A DNA stretch of 64,000 bases, from the NCBI GenBank assembly GCA_014904985.1, contig MU128915.1:193415-257414 (forward strand). Direction: 5' to 3'. This stretch comes from Hydnum rufescens UP504. Taxonomy: Eukaryota; Basidiomycota; Agaricomycetes; Cantharellales; Hydnaceae. The notes beneath the pieces were generated by a model, which searched no databases, was not told where the DNA came from, and worked only from the letters and a program-made list of their open reading frames with translations. Below, piece after piece: positions 1-10,469 of the stretch. The stretch's first letter is position 1, and each line of letters begins with the position of its first letter. The position numbers were made by a program, and so were the translations under genes.

Positions 1-477
1 CTCGATGTACTCCTGCAGTCCAGGAGATCTACCCCTAAAAGTGTGAGAACAAAACTGCGGAGAATTCATCTAGAGCACCTCTGACATCATTGCAGAATAT
101 CTTTCGACTTCCTGCCCCTGTAGTTGCTCCGACATTGCTTGAAGGAGCTTTTTCATACCCTCCAGCTTGACGTAAGCTTCATCTGTCCCCCCTATATTGG
201 AAATTCCTCTTTCACCGACGCCATTGGGACCATGATTATGGCCAGGAATAGGAATACGGTGCAGCAGAAAAATAATACGTTTAGAAAGAACAGTGATATC
301 GCGCGCGATCTTTACTAGACGTTCCTTTCGATCATTATGATCATCGAGAGTTGTAGAAAAGTCCTTGAAGATGGTGAGAATGTGGTCCCTGGACGCTGCT
401 ACCATTCTCTCGAACCGCTGGTGACTTTCTGAGGTGGGGGCAACGGAAACTGCCGATGTTTGTATAAGGATGTGCAT
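1..477 (-). CDS. Translin-associated factor X (TSNAX/TRAX), partial, continues beyond left edge
   Basis: This is the N-terminal part of a translin-family protein. TRAX is the catalytic partner of translin in the C3PO endoribonuclease, which acts on small RNAs and tRNA fragments. Exon 1 (477 down to 86) encodes the helical signature with DHNDRKERLVKIARDIT and SKRIIFLLHR. An intron of 57 nt (29-85, donor GTCAGA, acceptor GGTAG) joins it to the next exon, restoring RYSAMISPGLQEYIE, the family motif before the central helices. The open frame simply runs on to a stop at 70 if the intron is ignored. The ATG at 477 is the first in frame; a start at the later ATG of ERMVAASRD is possible. The catalytic acidic residues of TRAX lie in the part outside the window. 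The gene is divergent from the HIT gene. Confidence 0.82.
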
Positions 478-534
478 TCGTTTTGAAGCGGGAAATTCCA
501 GGGCAGGAACTGCATTTCACATACATAACGAAAC
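478..534. promoter_or_regulatory. Shared 57-bp intergenic region between divergent TSNAX and HIT genes
   Basis: The two predicted start codons face away from each other and are separated by only 57 bp, so the genes must share a promoter or have transcripts overlapping at their 5' ends. No TATA box is visible. The interpretation depends on both start codons being right. Confidence 0.5.
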
Positions 535-1853
535 ATGCCTGTGCCTCATCAATTCGCTCCTCGGCCGGGATGTCCGCTCTGCAGCATTGTGGCCGCGCCT
601 CTTCCCCCCCGCAGCGACCGATTGCTACTGCCGGGTGGCCCCCGCAGTCCTTGGAGGAGAGATAGTGACAATACTAGCCTCAGCTCCAGTACTGGCCCTT
701 CTTCACCATCTCCAGATTCTGCAAGCAGTCAGGACAGCGTCATTCTCTATAGGGATGCAAATGTCACGGCCTACCTGGAGAAAAAATATCCCGTTTCCAG
801 CAAAGGCCATATTATCATTGTTCTCAAGTACGTCTTTTGTGCCCATTGGTTTTAGGGGTGAAACCTTGCTCACATCAGCACTTGGCTTTCTGAAGTCTTC
901 ATGTCCCATCAATATACACTCTTGTGAGTCCTCCACACAAGCTGTTTGCTCAACGATGCCTGACATAGCGCTTGTAGTCCTCTAACGATATTCCTTTATT
1001 GAACCATATCCAATCGCTTGCATTCCGCCTCCTGAAATCGCTGAACCCCCCTGCTCCAATGTCGCCATCACCGTTCGCATCCCAGGAGACGCTTTCTTCT
1101 AACCAAGTACCGCTTCAAGGGCAAGAGCCGCCTATGCATGTTGGGTTCATAACGCCTCCATTCCGGGACAGCAAAATCCCCATTACCGACCACTTACATG
1201 CCCATGCATATCTTGGCGCACCCGATCTTGCTGGCTGGTGGCGTGGTACGGCGTACGGTTCCCTGGCGTGGTATTCTGTGCAAGATCTGATTGCAGAGAT
1301 TCGGTGCGTTTTACTCGCGTCGCAGATGACGCTTCCTGTGACTTACAACTCAGTTGTTAGAGAATCAACTTCAAATAATCGCGTGAAGTCGGGTTACACC
1401 AACCGCGCCACAGCACCCATCGATTTGGTCCCCGGGGCGGGCGCATTGAGCGGAAACGCGGATGGGACTCAGGCGCCTCCTGCAGCTCTTCCGTTCCAAG
1501 TGAACAAGGCGCACATCAGTCCAGTCAGTAGTCCTACACCAAATGTGATGGTCTCGAAGCCCAGCGAAGATACCGCGGCAAGCTCTAGTAGCGTGGGAAA
1601 ATCACCAGCACGAGCCGAATTTGAAGCAGTCATCTCTGGGAGTGTGGATCTCGGTTCAGGACATGCCGCGGTCTCCCACATATTACCGCGCTTGGGAACC
1701 AGTTCACCGACGAGAGGGAGGGGGCGATATCGTGAAAACGAGAATGTTGGGGGGCTGGAAGATGCAGAATGGGATGATACTGTTGTGGCGGGCAGGTTTG
1801 AAGGTGAGGCAGGCCCTTCGACAGTGCGCACACTGAAGGGAGTGACAAGCTAG
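535..1853 (+). CDS. HIT-domain (histidine triad) protein with disordered C-terminal extension
   Basis: A histidine-triad nucleotide hydrolase/transferase family protein. Four exons: 535-827, 896-923, 978-1303 and 1361-1853. The N-terminus has a CPLCSIV motif as in many fungal HIT proteins, then ILYRDANVTAYLEKKYP and KGHIIIVLN, and the intron junctions rebuild LHVPSIYTL. The catalytic triad is visible as HLHAHAY (alternating His) in exon 3, followed by DLIAEIR. The last exon gives SNNRVKSGYTNRATAPIDLV and then a long Ser/Pro/Gly-rich tail. The 28-nt exon 2 is unusually small, but both splice phases fit (donors GTACGT and GTGAGT). It is probably a soluble purine-nucleotide-binding enzyme with an AMP-type substrate; the exact substrate cannot be read from the sequence. 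It is divergent from TSNAX. Confidence 0.8.
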
Positions 1854-3108
1854 CGGTGCGCGCTTGAATTGACGCATCCCTTATGCCGCGGGTAAATATT
1901 GTATATTGTTGCTATTTTCCACGTTCTTGAAGTCCCTTAATCATTTTCGTGTTCATGGTCCAAGATATCCCTTGAGGTTTCTTCCTGCTCTGTATTCGAA
2001 CTTTCGACTCGTCAGGCGAGAGGATAGTACAAAATAAAACCCAGACAGTAATCTTGAGACCCCGATGTCGTAGCCAAATACTAGAGCTATTGATCGTGTG
2101 GATCCTGCAGCAATGCTCTGGACAGCGGCGTGGCAGAGTCTACCACAAGCTTGGCACCTACTGTACCGGAGATACTCCATGCCCAGGTGCCTAGGGCGTG
2201 CAGAGCGAACACGGCTATGGGACCACGAGGTGCCTCTCTCGCTACTGACTGCCTAGAGTGCTGAGGATTAGGTGAGAGGTCGCCTGGTATGAGTTATTGG
2301 CAGCGCACTCGCTCCGGTCCCTGCGGTTATCTGGAGAAAATCAACGCACGCCACCCGGCCAAAACCTCGCCAGGCGCTCTCCGATAATCCACGGGTCGTA
2401 AGTCGTGGCCTACATCCCATGGTACCTCAACCAGGCACTCCCCCTGTGGGAAGGACTTGACCTGCTGGAATCTACCCGTTCCTCAGACTCCCTTTGACAC
2501 GATGGTCTCAGTTCGCGAATTGTAATTACCCTGGGGGTTCAGAGGGATGACTTCTTGGGAAGGCTGGTGATTCATCGAGATTCACGCACAGGCCTGTGGC
2601 GATGGTACGTGAGATATTCGGACATGAGAATTCTGAATCGGAGAAGATCGAGATTATATCGGTTACAGGGAGAGGCTCACCTGTTGGTTGCGGCACTAGT
2701 TGTATTCCTTTCTTTTCGGCGTTCAGGTCGTGTCTCCTCCATTTCTGGATCCCCCGTTTTCGCTGTGTTCGTTATTCGTATTGTCGTGTTAGGGCTTAGG
2801 GTCTGGATTCCTTCAGAGAACAACCTGCAGCCAGCGGTGAGGTCTGACCTCTGAGAGCTAATTTTTATTAGAGGATTCTCCCTGAAAAGACTGGCAGATC
2901 CCTTGAGAAAAGGCCTTTTGTGGTAGGGTGAATCATAGCAAAAGTAGTTTGATTCCGAAAGCTGAAAAAATATGTATGGGCCGTATTCGTATCTTCACTC
3001 ACTTGACCGCCCTGTAAGACACTCTCAACTGTCAATAGTAGGCTAACCCAGCTTATAAGGGGAACCCCTCCCAGCTACCGTAGGCTCGTAAACCCCCTCT
3101 CGGGTATA
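1854..3108. other. Intergenic, no supported gene
   Basis: Only short open frames without recognisable motifs are present, for example 2555-2854. No tRNA fold, long repeat or transposon protein was recognised. The part near 1854-1960 is probably the 3' UTR of the HIT gene. Confidence 0.5.
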
Positions 3109-4703
3109 ATGTCACAACCAACCACCGCTCAGGTTCCCGTTGCGGCGCCGAAACCAATACGTTCAGCGCCGTACAAACCATCATCGGATCTACCGAGCTA
3201 TAGCTGGAGATCCCCCGCCCCTCATTTCTCGTCCGCGGCGTCCCCCTTCCAAGCTTAGACAAAGAGAACTATGCTATCTAACGAATGACCGCGACGCCGA
3301 AACTGTCCTAGGTTTCCTAAGAGGGCAAGTCATCCTCGCGCGTCCACGCCCTCCAAGAGCTAATCCTCACCCTCTAATCTTATGAATGTTCCCGTAACAG
3401 ACCCCTGGGTTTCGATATTGAATGGAGACCACAGTTCAAGAAGGGCGGGGTAGAGAACCCAGTCGCAGTCGTACAGCTTGCCGATAATGAACGCGTTCTA
3501 CTGCTTCACGTGAAACACATGCCTCGAGGTATGATTTTTCGCTCCTTTCTGAGCTATACATCTCAAGTCCATTTTGCTACCAGTGCCACTAGCTCTCAAA
3601 ACCGTATTGGAGGATGAAAGTCTGCTCAAAGTGGGCGTGGGCATCGACAGTGCTTTCATTTCCTTATTCTTCTCTTCAAGAGTCGTCTGTGGCTCAAGGT
3701 GCTTCACGTTTCTATTTTCCAGGGGACTCCGACAAAGTTCGCCGAGATCTCGGAATAAATCTACGAGGGATACGTTGAATTGTCCGAATTGGCGCGCATC
3801 GTTGACGGTACTAAATGGGAGGACATCCCGGCAAGTTCATCTCCCTCGCACGTCTCACCGAAATGTATACAGGTTCCAGGCTCGAAAAGTCGAAGAGGCT
3901 CCAATTGGCGGATTGGGAGACGTACCTGACCCCCTCTATGAAAGAATGTACGTGATACGTTCGTATGCAAATTAGGTTCGTTACGAAAAATACTGATCCC
4001 CGCATCCTTTGTCATCGGAATACCCACAGATGCGGCCAATGATGCTGCTTGTGCATTATCCATCTACAACTTCCTCTTCCAACATCGTCTCTCCCTCCAG
4101 GATCCGCCCCATCCCTCTGCATACATATCCGAGATCAGCGAGCTTGCTCTTGCGAAATTCCATGGCGACGCCAGCTGCCTGTCAAGTGACGCATCCAACA
4201 TGAAGGATCGGGCCCAAATCCTAGGAAGGCTTGGCCTTCCCACGAGTTCCCAGCCAAGACCGCCGTTGCATACGGGGAGAGGGCTGTTGCCCACTACCAA
4301 GACGTCCAGCGGAGAACTGCGCGCGGACTCCATTCCAAATAAATCACGTTCATCGAAAAAGAAAAAGGGAAAATCAAAACAGTCACCCCCAGATCAGCAA
4401 CGTCCTTTCTCCGCCCCATCTATTCCCATCAAGGGACCCGCAGGATTCTCTCCGTTGAACCGAAGATTGTCTGTCTTGGAAGAATTTGGGGCATCATCCC
4501 CGTACCTTGCGAAAAAGGGGGGTGTTGCCGCATTGAGCGATTCGAATCTTCACCTTGGCGCATCCTTGCGCGGGACCCACGCGCTGGCCCAAAATTCTAC
4601 CGTGGCTGAGCCCCTCCGTACGCGGGGCAGGAACAAAAGCCTGGATTCGGCCTCTGGTTCGACAGGGCCATCTAATCGAAAAAATCGAAAGTTATACGGA
4701 TGA
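3109..4703 (+). CDS. WRN-like DEDDy 3'-5' exonuclease-domain protein (frame disrupted or unusually spliced)
   Basis: A nuclear-type 3'-5' exonuclease of the RNase D/WRN exonuclease superfamily. Exo I is seen as PLGFDIEW (Asp and Glu metal ligands), then GGVENPVAVVQLADNERVL. Exo II lies around VLEDESLLKVGVGID followed by DSDKV. Exo III is YAANDAA (Tyr and Asp of the DEDDy type). A Lys/Ser-rich basic tail follows to 4703 and probably contains a nuclear localisation signal. The intron at 3325-3400 uses a GC donor (GCAAGT) and rebuilds RGPLGFDIEW. Two problem zones exist. From 3109 to about 3255 the frame of MSQPTTAQ does not join KLRQRELCYL without a 121-nt intron or an indel. Around 3770-3822 the conserved YVELSELARIVD is in a different frame from both sides. 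Confidence 0.7.
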
Positions 4704-5346
4704 TATAATCGCACGTGGCCATGCCACATTATCCATGCCTATCTATCGATGCATTCTTTCAGACGCTCATAGGCACAACATGGTGCCTGGGCGAATGTCG
4801 TGCTGGCTGCATCTGTACTTGAATTGTCGCTGGCAGTGACTTGCGAGTTATTTCCGCTACTATCACGTCTCGATTGTAATGTACTTTTGCTGCATTATAT
4901 TTCCTGTCATTTCAATGATCTCTCTCACCCTGCTCACTCTTTGTGCAACTGCCTGACCCCTTTCACTCGCTCGCATGTTTCCATTTGGTGTGTGTGCTGC
5001 AGCTCAGAGCATCTTGCGTTATTTCCCTTGATTCCACCAGATACGGCTGGGGTTAAATTGAGTCAGACATTAGGAAAAGAATCTTGATCGTTCAGGCTTG
5101 AAAACATTCCTCTTTGGCTTAGTGTAAGGGACCGATTGGAAGGTTTACGTGATTAGTACGTAATATGCACTGCTTCTTTGATATCGACAAAAGTCCCAAG
5201 TTACATACAGTGTTATCGAAGGCGGATACAAGCCTTTATTGCGAGGACAAATGCAATTCATACATAGGGAGAACTAGTCTACAATTACAATTCGACCAGA
5301 GTCCAAGGCGATCTTCGCAAGATCAGGGTAGTTCAAGGCAGGGGTC
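4704..5346. other. Intergenic between convergent exonuclease and cupin copy 1
   Basis: No gene is recognised. It probably holds the 3' UTRs of the two convergent genes. The short stretch near 5281 (ACAATTACAATT) resembles sequence downstream of cupin copies 2 and 4. Confidence 0.5.
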
Positions 5347-6103
5347 TCAAGCCCAGCCCTCTTTCAGGACCACGTTCTCGCCCTCCTTATTCACAAGCTC
5401 GACCGGCTTCGCGTCCACCAACACGGCGATGAACCTCGCCCACGTGGTTCCTCTATTCTCCCACTTGTGCTGCGTTCCCCGCTGGATGACGATATCTCCA
5501 GGCGTAAGGATGCTCTCTGTCCCGTCTTCCATGACTGAGGTGAGCTCGCCATTGACTTATTGTTGTTCCGTTGCATTCAATGAGGGATTGCCGTAAAAAG
5601 CAAGAAACCGAAAACACAAAGGACAATTAGATGCAAATTAAGTGAAAGGCTACCAGCGCCTGCAATACTCACCGAGAATGATATAGTCGAGGGTACTCGT
5701 GCGATGTGTGGGGACCTCTAGGCCAGGAGCGACGTCGAACGCCCCGATATGTGAGCCGTTCGTCGAGACGATGTGCATCCGATCAGGAGCTAGCCCGGCC
5801 CCGTCGAGCCTGATGATGCGCCCAGCAACGATGAGCAATGAAGTGAGATCCAGAAAATGAGAACGAGAAAGGGGCAGGGGTGGGGGTGGTGGGGCGAAGA
5901 CCAGATACGCACGTTTGCTCGCTGTTAATGGCTGGGCTCTCAGTCGTGGTCCAAAGGGGGGTGATTCGGCAGCCTTTGATGGGGCTGAGGTAGGACTCAA
6001 CCTTTTCGTCCCGATGGATAGTACCCTTCCCCTCGGGAGTGTGGCTGGTGATAAGTCTTCGTACAACGGGGAGAGTATAGGGAGCAACGGTTTCCACAGT
6101 CAT
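5347..6103 (-). CDS. Single-domain cupin protein, tandem copy 1 (intact)
   Basis: A small cupin (RmlC-like beta-barrel) protein of 178 residues. Three exons: 5913-6103, 5673-5809 and 5347-5555 (lengths 191, 137 and 209). Intron 1 is phase 2 (donor GTGCGT) and intron 2 phase 1 (donor GTGAGT). Exon 1 encodes TLPVVRRLITSHTPEGKGT and LWTTTESPA. Exon 2 encodes HIVSTNGSHIGAFDVAPG and the first cupin motif, PTHRTSTLDYIIL. Exon 3 has the second motif GDIVIQRGTQHKWENRG and ends ARFIAVLVDAKPVELV. Motif 1 lacks the second His of the usual HxH and has Asp where Glu is common, so metal binding may differ from classic cupins. Substrate and pathway are unknown. It is the most 5'-placed member of a five-copy head-to-tail array. 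Confidence 0.8.
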
Positions 6104-8200
6104 GTTTTGGGCTCTGAAGAGGAGGAGGGAGGGCGGGAATCTGAGATCACAAAATACGATAGATTCATCCGAATTTATGCTTCTTGCAAGTGTATGGTCA
6201 TGTGTGGAAGGGACAAGACACAGCCACTTTTCAAATCCGCAAGCTATTTAGGAAGCACTCGTCTGACAGGCCCGCACTAGAATTCCCATTCATGGCCTGA
6301 GGTGATGAAATGCGCCTCTTATCATCCAATGGAACTTGTCAAGCTCTATTAACGAGAACTCACCACCTTGACCCCGGTCACAGGTTACAGCCCCGAGGCC
6401 ACCATTTGCTGTCTTGTGACCAAGGAGGTCGCCTTATGGTCACGTCACAAGGTCGGTGTCTTCATAATTCGCGATCGGCGGTGGCCCAAGGTAAGTAAGC
6501 AAAGATCATCCCACTCTGATGGCGCACTGAGAGGCCCAAGTGATGCGATCGCAGAACCACTGGGAGCTCTGTTCTTGGCTAGTTATCACAAATCCTTCAT
6601 GGAAGACTATCGCCCAGACAGGCCTCAAAGACTGCTTTCTCACCGATTGAATGGCAACCCTTTAATTAAAGAGGCGGGAAAAACAACCTGCCAACTCTGC
6701 TAGGCCACCCACAAGTGTATCTCACAGCGATGGCCAGTCCGCTATTGTCTACCTGATTCCACACGCCTGAAAATCCCGATCTTCCCTCTTGTGGCCACTG
6801 CTTATCAATTGGATATCACCCGTGCCTCATGGCTAATTTTGTGCATCCCCTAAATATGTAATATACCACCCCCGACAGCAAATCAATTCTGCTTGGAAAT
6901 TCTACATCCACCACACGATGCGGATCACCCCTGCGTTCTGATGCCACCATTGCTACATATGTACTGCGCCAACGAAATCTGATCAACATTCAGAAACCCT
7001 AAGGGGTATCCCGGACCGAGTGGTAGCGTTGAATCGATCCCAGCTCGGCTCGGTCAGCCACTCTATGTGGCGCGAGGCTGCCAAACGTGGCCAGGGTTCT
7101 TCCAAAGGACCTGGCCTACCTTATCCTTTTCCGTGGCGAGGGATTCCTCGTTCTTTCGGAAGTTTCCCGCTCTCTTCAGACCTATGCCCAATGTTTTCAC
7201 ACGGCCCCAAATGTGTCTGCTGGACCCACATACCGGTCCAGTGGTTTCCACGGCAGCGGCCGTGATTATCTCAGCAATCGGATCCGATCAACACTTGTGA
7301 TGAAGTGATCTTTCTGGCCCTCCTACCACTGCTCCGACGCGGGGACAATGTAAGAGGAAGAGTCTTCATCGAAATGGATCACCCGAGAGTGTTCGACGGG
7401 TGCAATTAGCAATTCGAATGATCAGATGGACACCTAGTTGCGAGCGACAAATGCGCAAGCCCAAAATTATCCCGACGCCAGTCCCGATCCTTCGTACGAA
7501 GGGACAGGCACAGAACGCCTGAACTCAGCCACTGGGATGTACCCGACGTAGCGTATACCAGCAGGCCTCGGTGCCAAAAGAGAAGTCGTTAAGAATCATT
7601 TTATGGGTAATATAGTCATTCCATATCTGGATTGAGTCATTCTCACATCCCCGGAGGCTCATGAGAGAACATGGCTGCCTAGGTGATATTGTGCCGGCCA
7701 CGCGTCTTTCAACTCGCCTGCCGACCAGCCGATGGGATTGCGGCTCAACTCAAAAACGTGACGGAGCAAACGGTTTACACGCGCCTATGGTCCTAGTCTT
7801 GATTCCGACAGCCCAGTGCAAGTAGAATTGATCTTCCCCCTCTTGTAAGAAGTGGACCCATGCCAGATAACATCGTGCAATCTACAAACCAGATCAGCCA
7901 ACCGTAATTACGATGCACTGAGTTCGCATTCATTTAGCATACACTATACCACACCCCTGCTTTCGTTTCAAACCCACCTAGGTGAGGCTGCCGCTGGATT
8001 TTCTTACATTTTGAACTGCCACAGTTGATTTGCGTTCACATAGTGTATTGAAACTAGCCTCTTGTGGTAGGGACTTTCGTTGCGAAAAAGGCAACTGGAA
8101 CCGTTGATTTGTGGGAAAGATGCACACGGACAATTACAATTGTTCCCCGCGACACACCACCCGAGGCCATACGACTCTAGGCGCTCGGTCTCTGAAAATA
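6104..8200. other. 2.1-kb spacer between cupin copies 1 and 2
   Basis: Open frames here are short and show no family motif. The part next to copy 1 (6166-6227) carries an element that is repeated upstream of copies 4 and 5. I see no transposase, integrase or reverse transcriptase signature. Confidence 0.45.
6166..6227 (-). promoter_or_regulatory. Candidate conserved upstream element of cupin copy 1
   Basis: Read on the + strand it starts CATCCGAATTTATGCTT, contains GGTCATGTG and ends ACAAGACACAGCCAC. The same ordered words, CATCCGGATTTATGCTT, GGTCACGTG and GCCAC, occur at 15793-15855 with nearly the same total length (61 versus 62 nt), and a shorter form lies at 17608-17647. That suggests a retained promoter element from the duplicated unit. 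The CANNTG core is E-box-like; binding is an inference. Confidence 0.4.
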
Positions 8201-8939
8201 TCAGAAGAAACCCTCCTCCAGAGCCTTGGTCTTTCCCTCCTTATCGATAGTCTCGACTGGCTTTGCGTCCACCAGAATGGCGAGGAACCTGACCCAACCA
8301 GAGCCTCTGTTCTCCCACGTGTGCAGTGTGCCTCGCTGTACGAGGATACTTCCCGGCTCGGATAGTGTGCGTTCTGTTCCGTCTTCCAAAATGGCTGTTA
8401 CCTCGCCAGAGACTTGTCGTTTCATGGTCAGTCAATTTCGGCACACGGATTGTGGGAAAAGGTGATGAGTATGGGCCAAACAAAAGTGCGTGAAGAAAAT
8501 GTTTCTGGGGACTCACTAAGAATAATATAATCTATAGTGCTCGTACGGTGGAAGGGAACGCTGTGGCCAGGAGCCATGTCCCATGAGCCAAAATTTATCC
8601 ATTTGTAGAGACAAGACCCAGCCTGTCAGGACCTTCCGTACCCCCTTCGTCTCTGATGTTTCAGACGACGACGGCCGGGGATGAGTGAGTTCGAGTGGGG
8701 AGAAATGAAGGGAGAGGGAACGGTGATACGTACGTTTCCTCGCTGTGGACGACTGGGCTCTGATTCGTTCTCCAAATGCGTGTAGTGTGAACGCTGTCCG
8801 CTTCATCGGGTACTGGCGAAGCGGGGACAGAAACGAGTCGGTCGTCGCGGACGATAGAAGCTTTCCCATCGGGAGTGTGGCCGGTGACAACCCTCCGAAT
8901 AGGCGGAAGAGAATAGGGGTGGAGGGTTGACGAGGACAT
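8201..8939 (-). pseudogene. Single-domain cupin, tandem copy 2, frame broken in exon 2
   Basis: Same three-exon plan as the other copies: 8734-8939 (206 nt), 8517-8652 (136 nt) and 8201-8412 (212 nt), with introns at identical positions and phases. Exon 1 gives LPPIRRVVTGHTPDGKAS; exon 3 gives VSGEVTAILEDGTERTL, GSILVQRGTLHTWENRG and a FLAILVDAKPVETI end. Exon 2 is 136 nt against 137 nt in copies 1, 3 and 5. One base is missing after the codons for STNG, next to an A/T run, which brings a TAA into frame before the first cupin motif. Otherwise it is highly similar to copy 3. Either a recent pseudogene or an assembly error. Confidence 0.7.
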
Positions 8940-10220
8940 CTTCTCTGAGGACGAGATATTTCAAATGCCTGTGTGCGTGGGCGTACGATTTTATCATCTC
9001 AAACCTTACAGTCACGTGATGGTGTCGGGAGGTACACATCGGGTAGCGGCGACAAGCGCCAATCCCCGACTCTTAAACCAGTTGTCATGCGGTTATTTTT
9101 CATAATGTATGAAGTGCCTGTGTTCAATTGAACTCATGAGGGATTTCACAGAGGGCATATATTAAGATGTATGCATTATTTTCATGCAGAAGAGAACAAG
9201 TAAGAAGGGATTGACCAACGCGGCAACCTATCGTCCCAGCCCGGGACAAGGGAAACTTGAACCTGGTGGAAGTAGTACAGCAAATAATACATAATCCCAC
9301 ACAAGACAGTACGGCATCTCCGCCGCAAGCAACGATCGGCCACGAGTACGTCTTCGAACTTGCTTCACGGATGAATGTCTGTCGCCCCATGATGAACATG
9401 AGATCCAGTTGGGCGACAATGATTGCAGGCAAGATCTATTCCAATCCACACGATGCGGCGATCAGTCGATCGTAAAGACCGAGAAGTCCTCAGAGTAATG
9501 ATCTTGAGCTGATAAAGCCAAGGCGTGGCGTGCTCGGTGCGCACGACCGGTGAGCCTTCTTCCTCGCAATTGCTTGCAAGACTGTCGCTCTTGATCTTCA
9601 ACCATCCGCTTATTCTCCTGGAACTCGAGCGAACCGGAACGCGACGGGAGGATATACGAATTTCAATCAGAAAAGACGTCATACATCCTATGATCCCGAC
9701 TCACCTGAGAAACATGGCTCGTACTAGTCATTTTCATTTTTATTCGTATGGAGGCACACCGCAGGAGATGATGGAGGGAGGATTGGAGTTGACCGTATAT
9801 CCTTTACTTAGGGACGGCAGCTCATACGATGGTCGGGTTGGCTCACTAGGAAAGTCAGAGGTCGACGAACACCTACTAGACACCCTGCCATCCGCTGATG
9901 CCATTCTCTTCGAAATCGCCAGAAGAGGCATAGATAATCGCTGCAGGATACGTCACATTTTGCTTACCGTCAACTCGGAGAAGCGTTTTCGTCGCGTAGA
10001 GCATCCCGACAGAGGCGAGAGATTGGAGGTACTGTAGTGGGGCCTGGCGAGAGATTGCACAAATCCGAGTTCGAATTCAAATCGATGTCTATTGGCAGTG
10101 CAGATTTCCGCTGGAGGCGTTGTGGTTGGGATTGATAAATTGGCAGACACCAATGTGACTACGAAACTGACATAGGACTCGTACCATCAGCTTCGCCCTG
10201 TAGGCACGTGGAAAATCCCA

Positions 10221-10242
10221 AATTTGGTAGGACTACCAAATT
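10221..10242. repeat. Perfect 10-bp inverted repeat with 2-bp spacer
   Basis: AATTTGGTAG is followed by GA and CTACCAAATT. A further CTACCAAAT copy follows at 10251. The arms could be a hairpin, an operator-like site or part of a small degenerate transposable element. Confidence 0.6.
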
Positions 10243-10364
10243 AGGTGTTACTACCAAATCAGGGAGCGTACTCCAAAGTACGGATGGAGCCGAAGTTGCA
10301 CTGCCATGGATGCAGGCTAACTGTTTCAGAGGTCATGCGGATGACTTCACTAGCTCCCGCAAGC

Positions 10365-10384
10365 ACTCTTACTTACGTAAGAGT
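10365..10384. repeat. Perfect 8-bp inverted repeat with 4-bp spacer
   Basis: ACTCTTAC, then TTAC, then GTAAGAGT. It lies 120 bp from the other palindrome in the same spacer and is A/T-mixed, so chance is possible. Confidence 0.5.
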
Positions 10385-10469
10385 CGGGGATTCAAATACC
10401 TTTGAGACACGCCCGTCGGTGCCTGCTCATGGCCACACCCCCAGGGTGATTAGTACTTAAGTTAACCCC

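Larger units (their letters stand above)
8940..10469. other. Spacer between cupin copy 2 and kinase-like relic; no supported gene
   Basis: A plus-strand frame of about 170 codons (9525-10037) and overlapping minus-strand frames (9365-10153) are open, but neither shows a recognisable domain, good start context or splice-consistent continuation, so I do not call a gene. Two short perfect inverted repeats lie at 10221-10242 and 10365-10384. Confidence 0.4.

Noticed and set aside
6104..8200. Transposon in the widened spacer between cupin copies 1 and 2
   Set aside because: No terminal repeats, target-site duplication or transposase/reverse-transcriptase motifs could be found by eye.
9525..10037. 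170-codon plus-strand open frame
   Set aside because: It starts at GTG, has no recognisable motif, and equally open frames exist on the minus strand, so I could not choose a coding strand.
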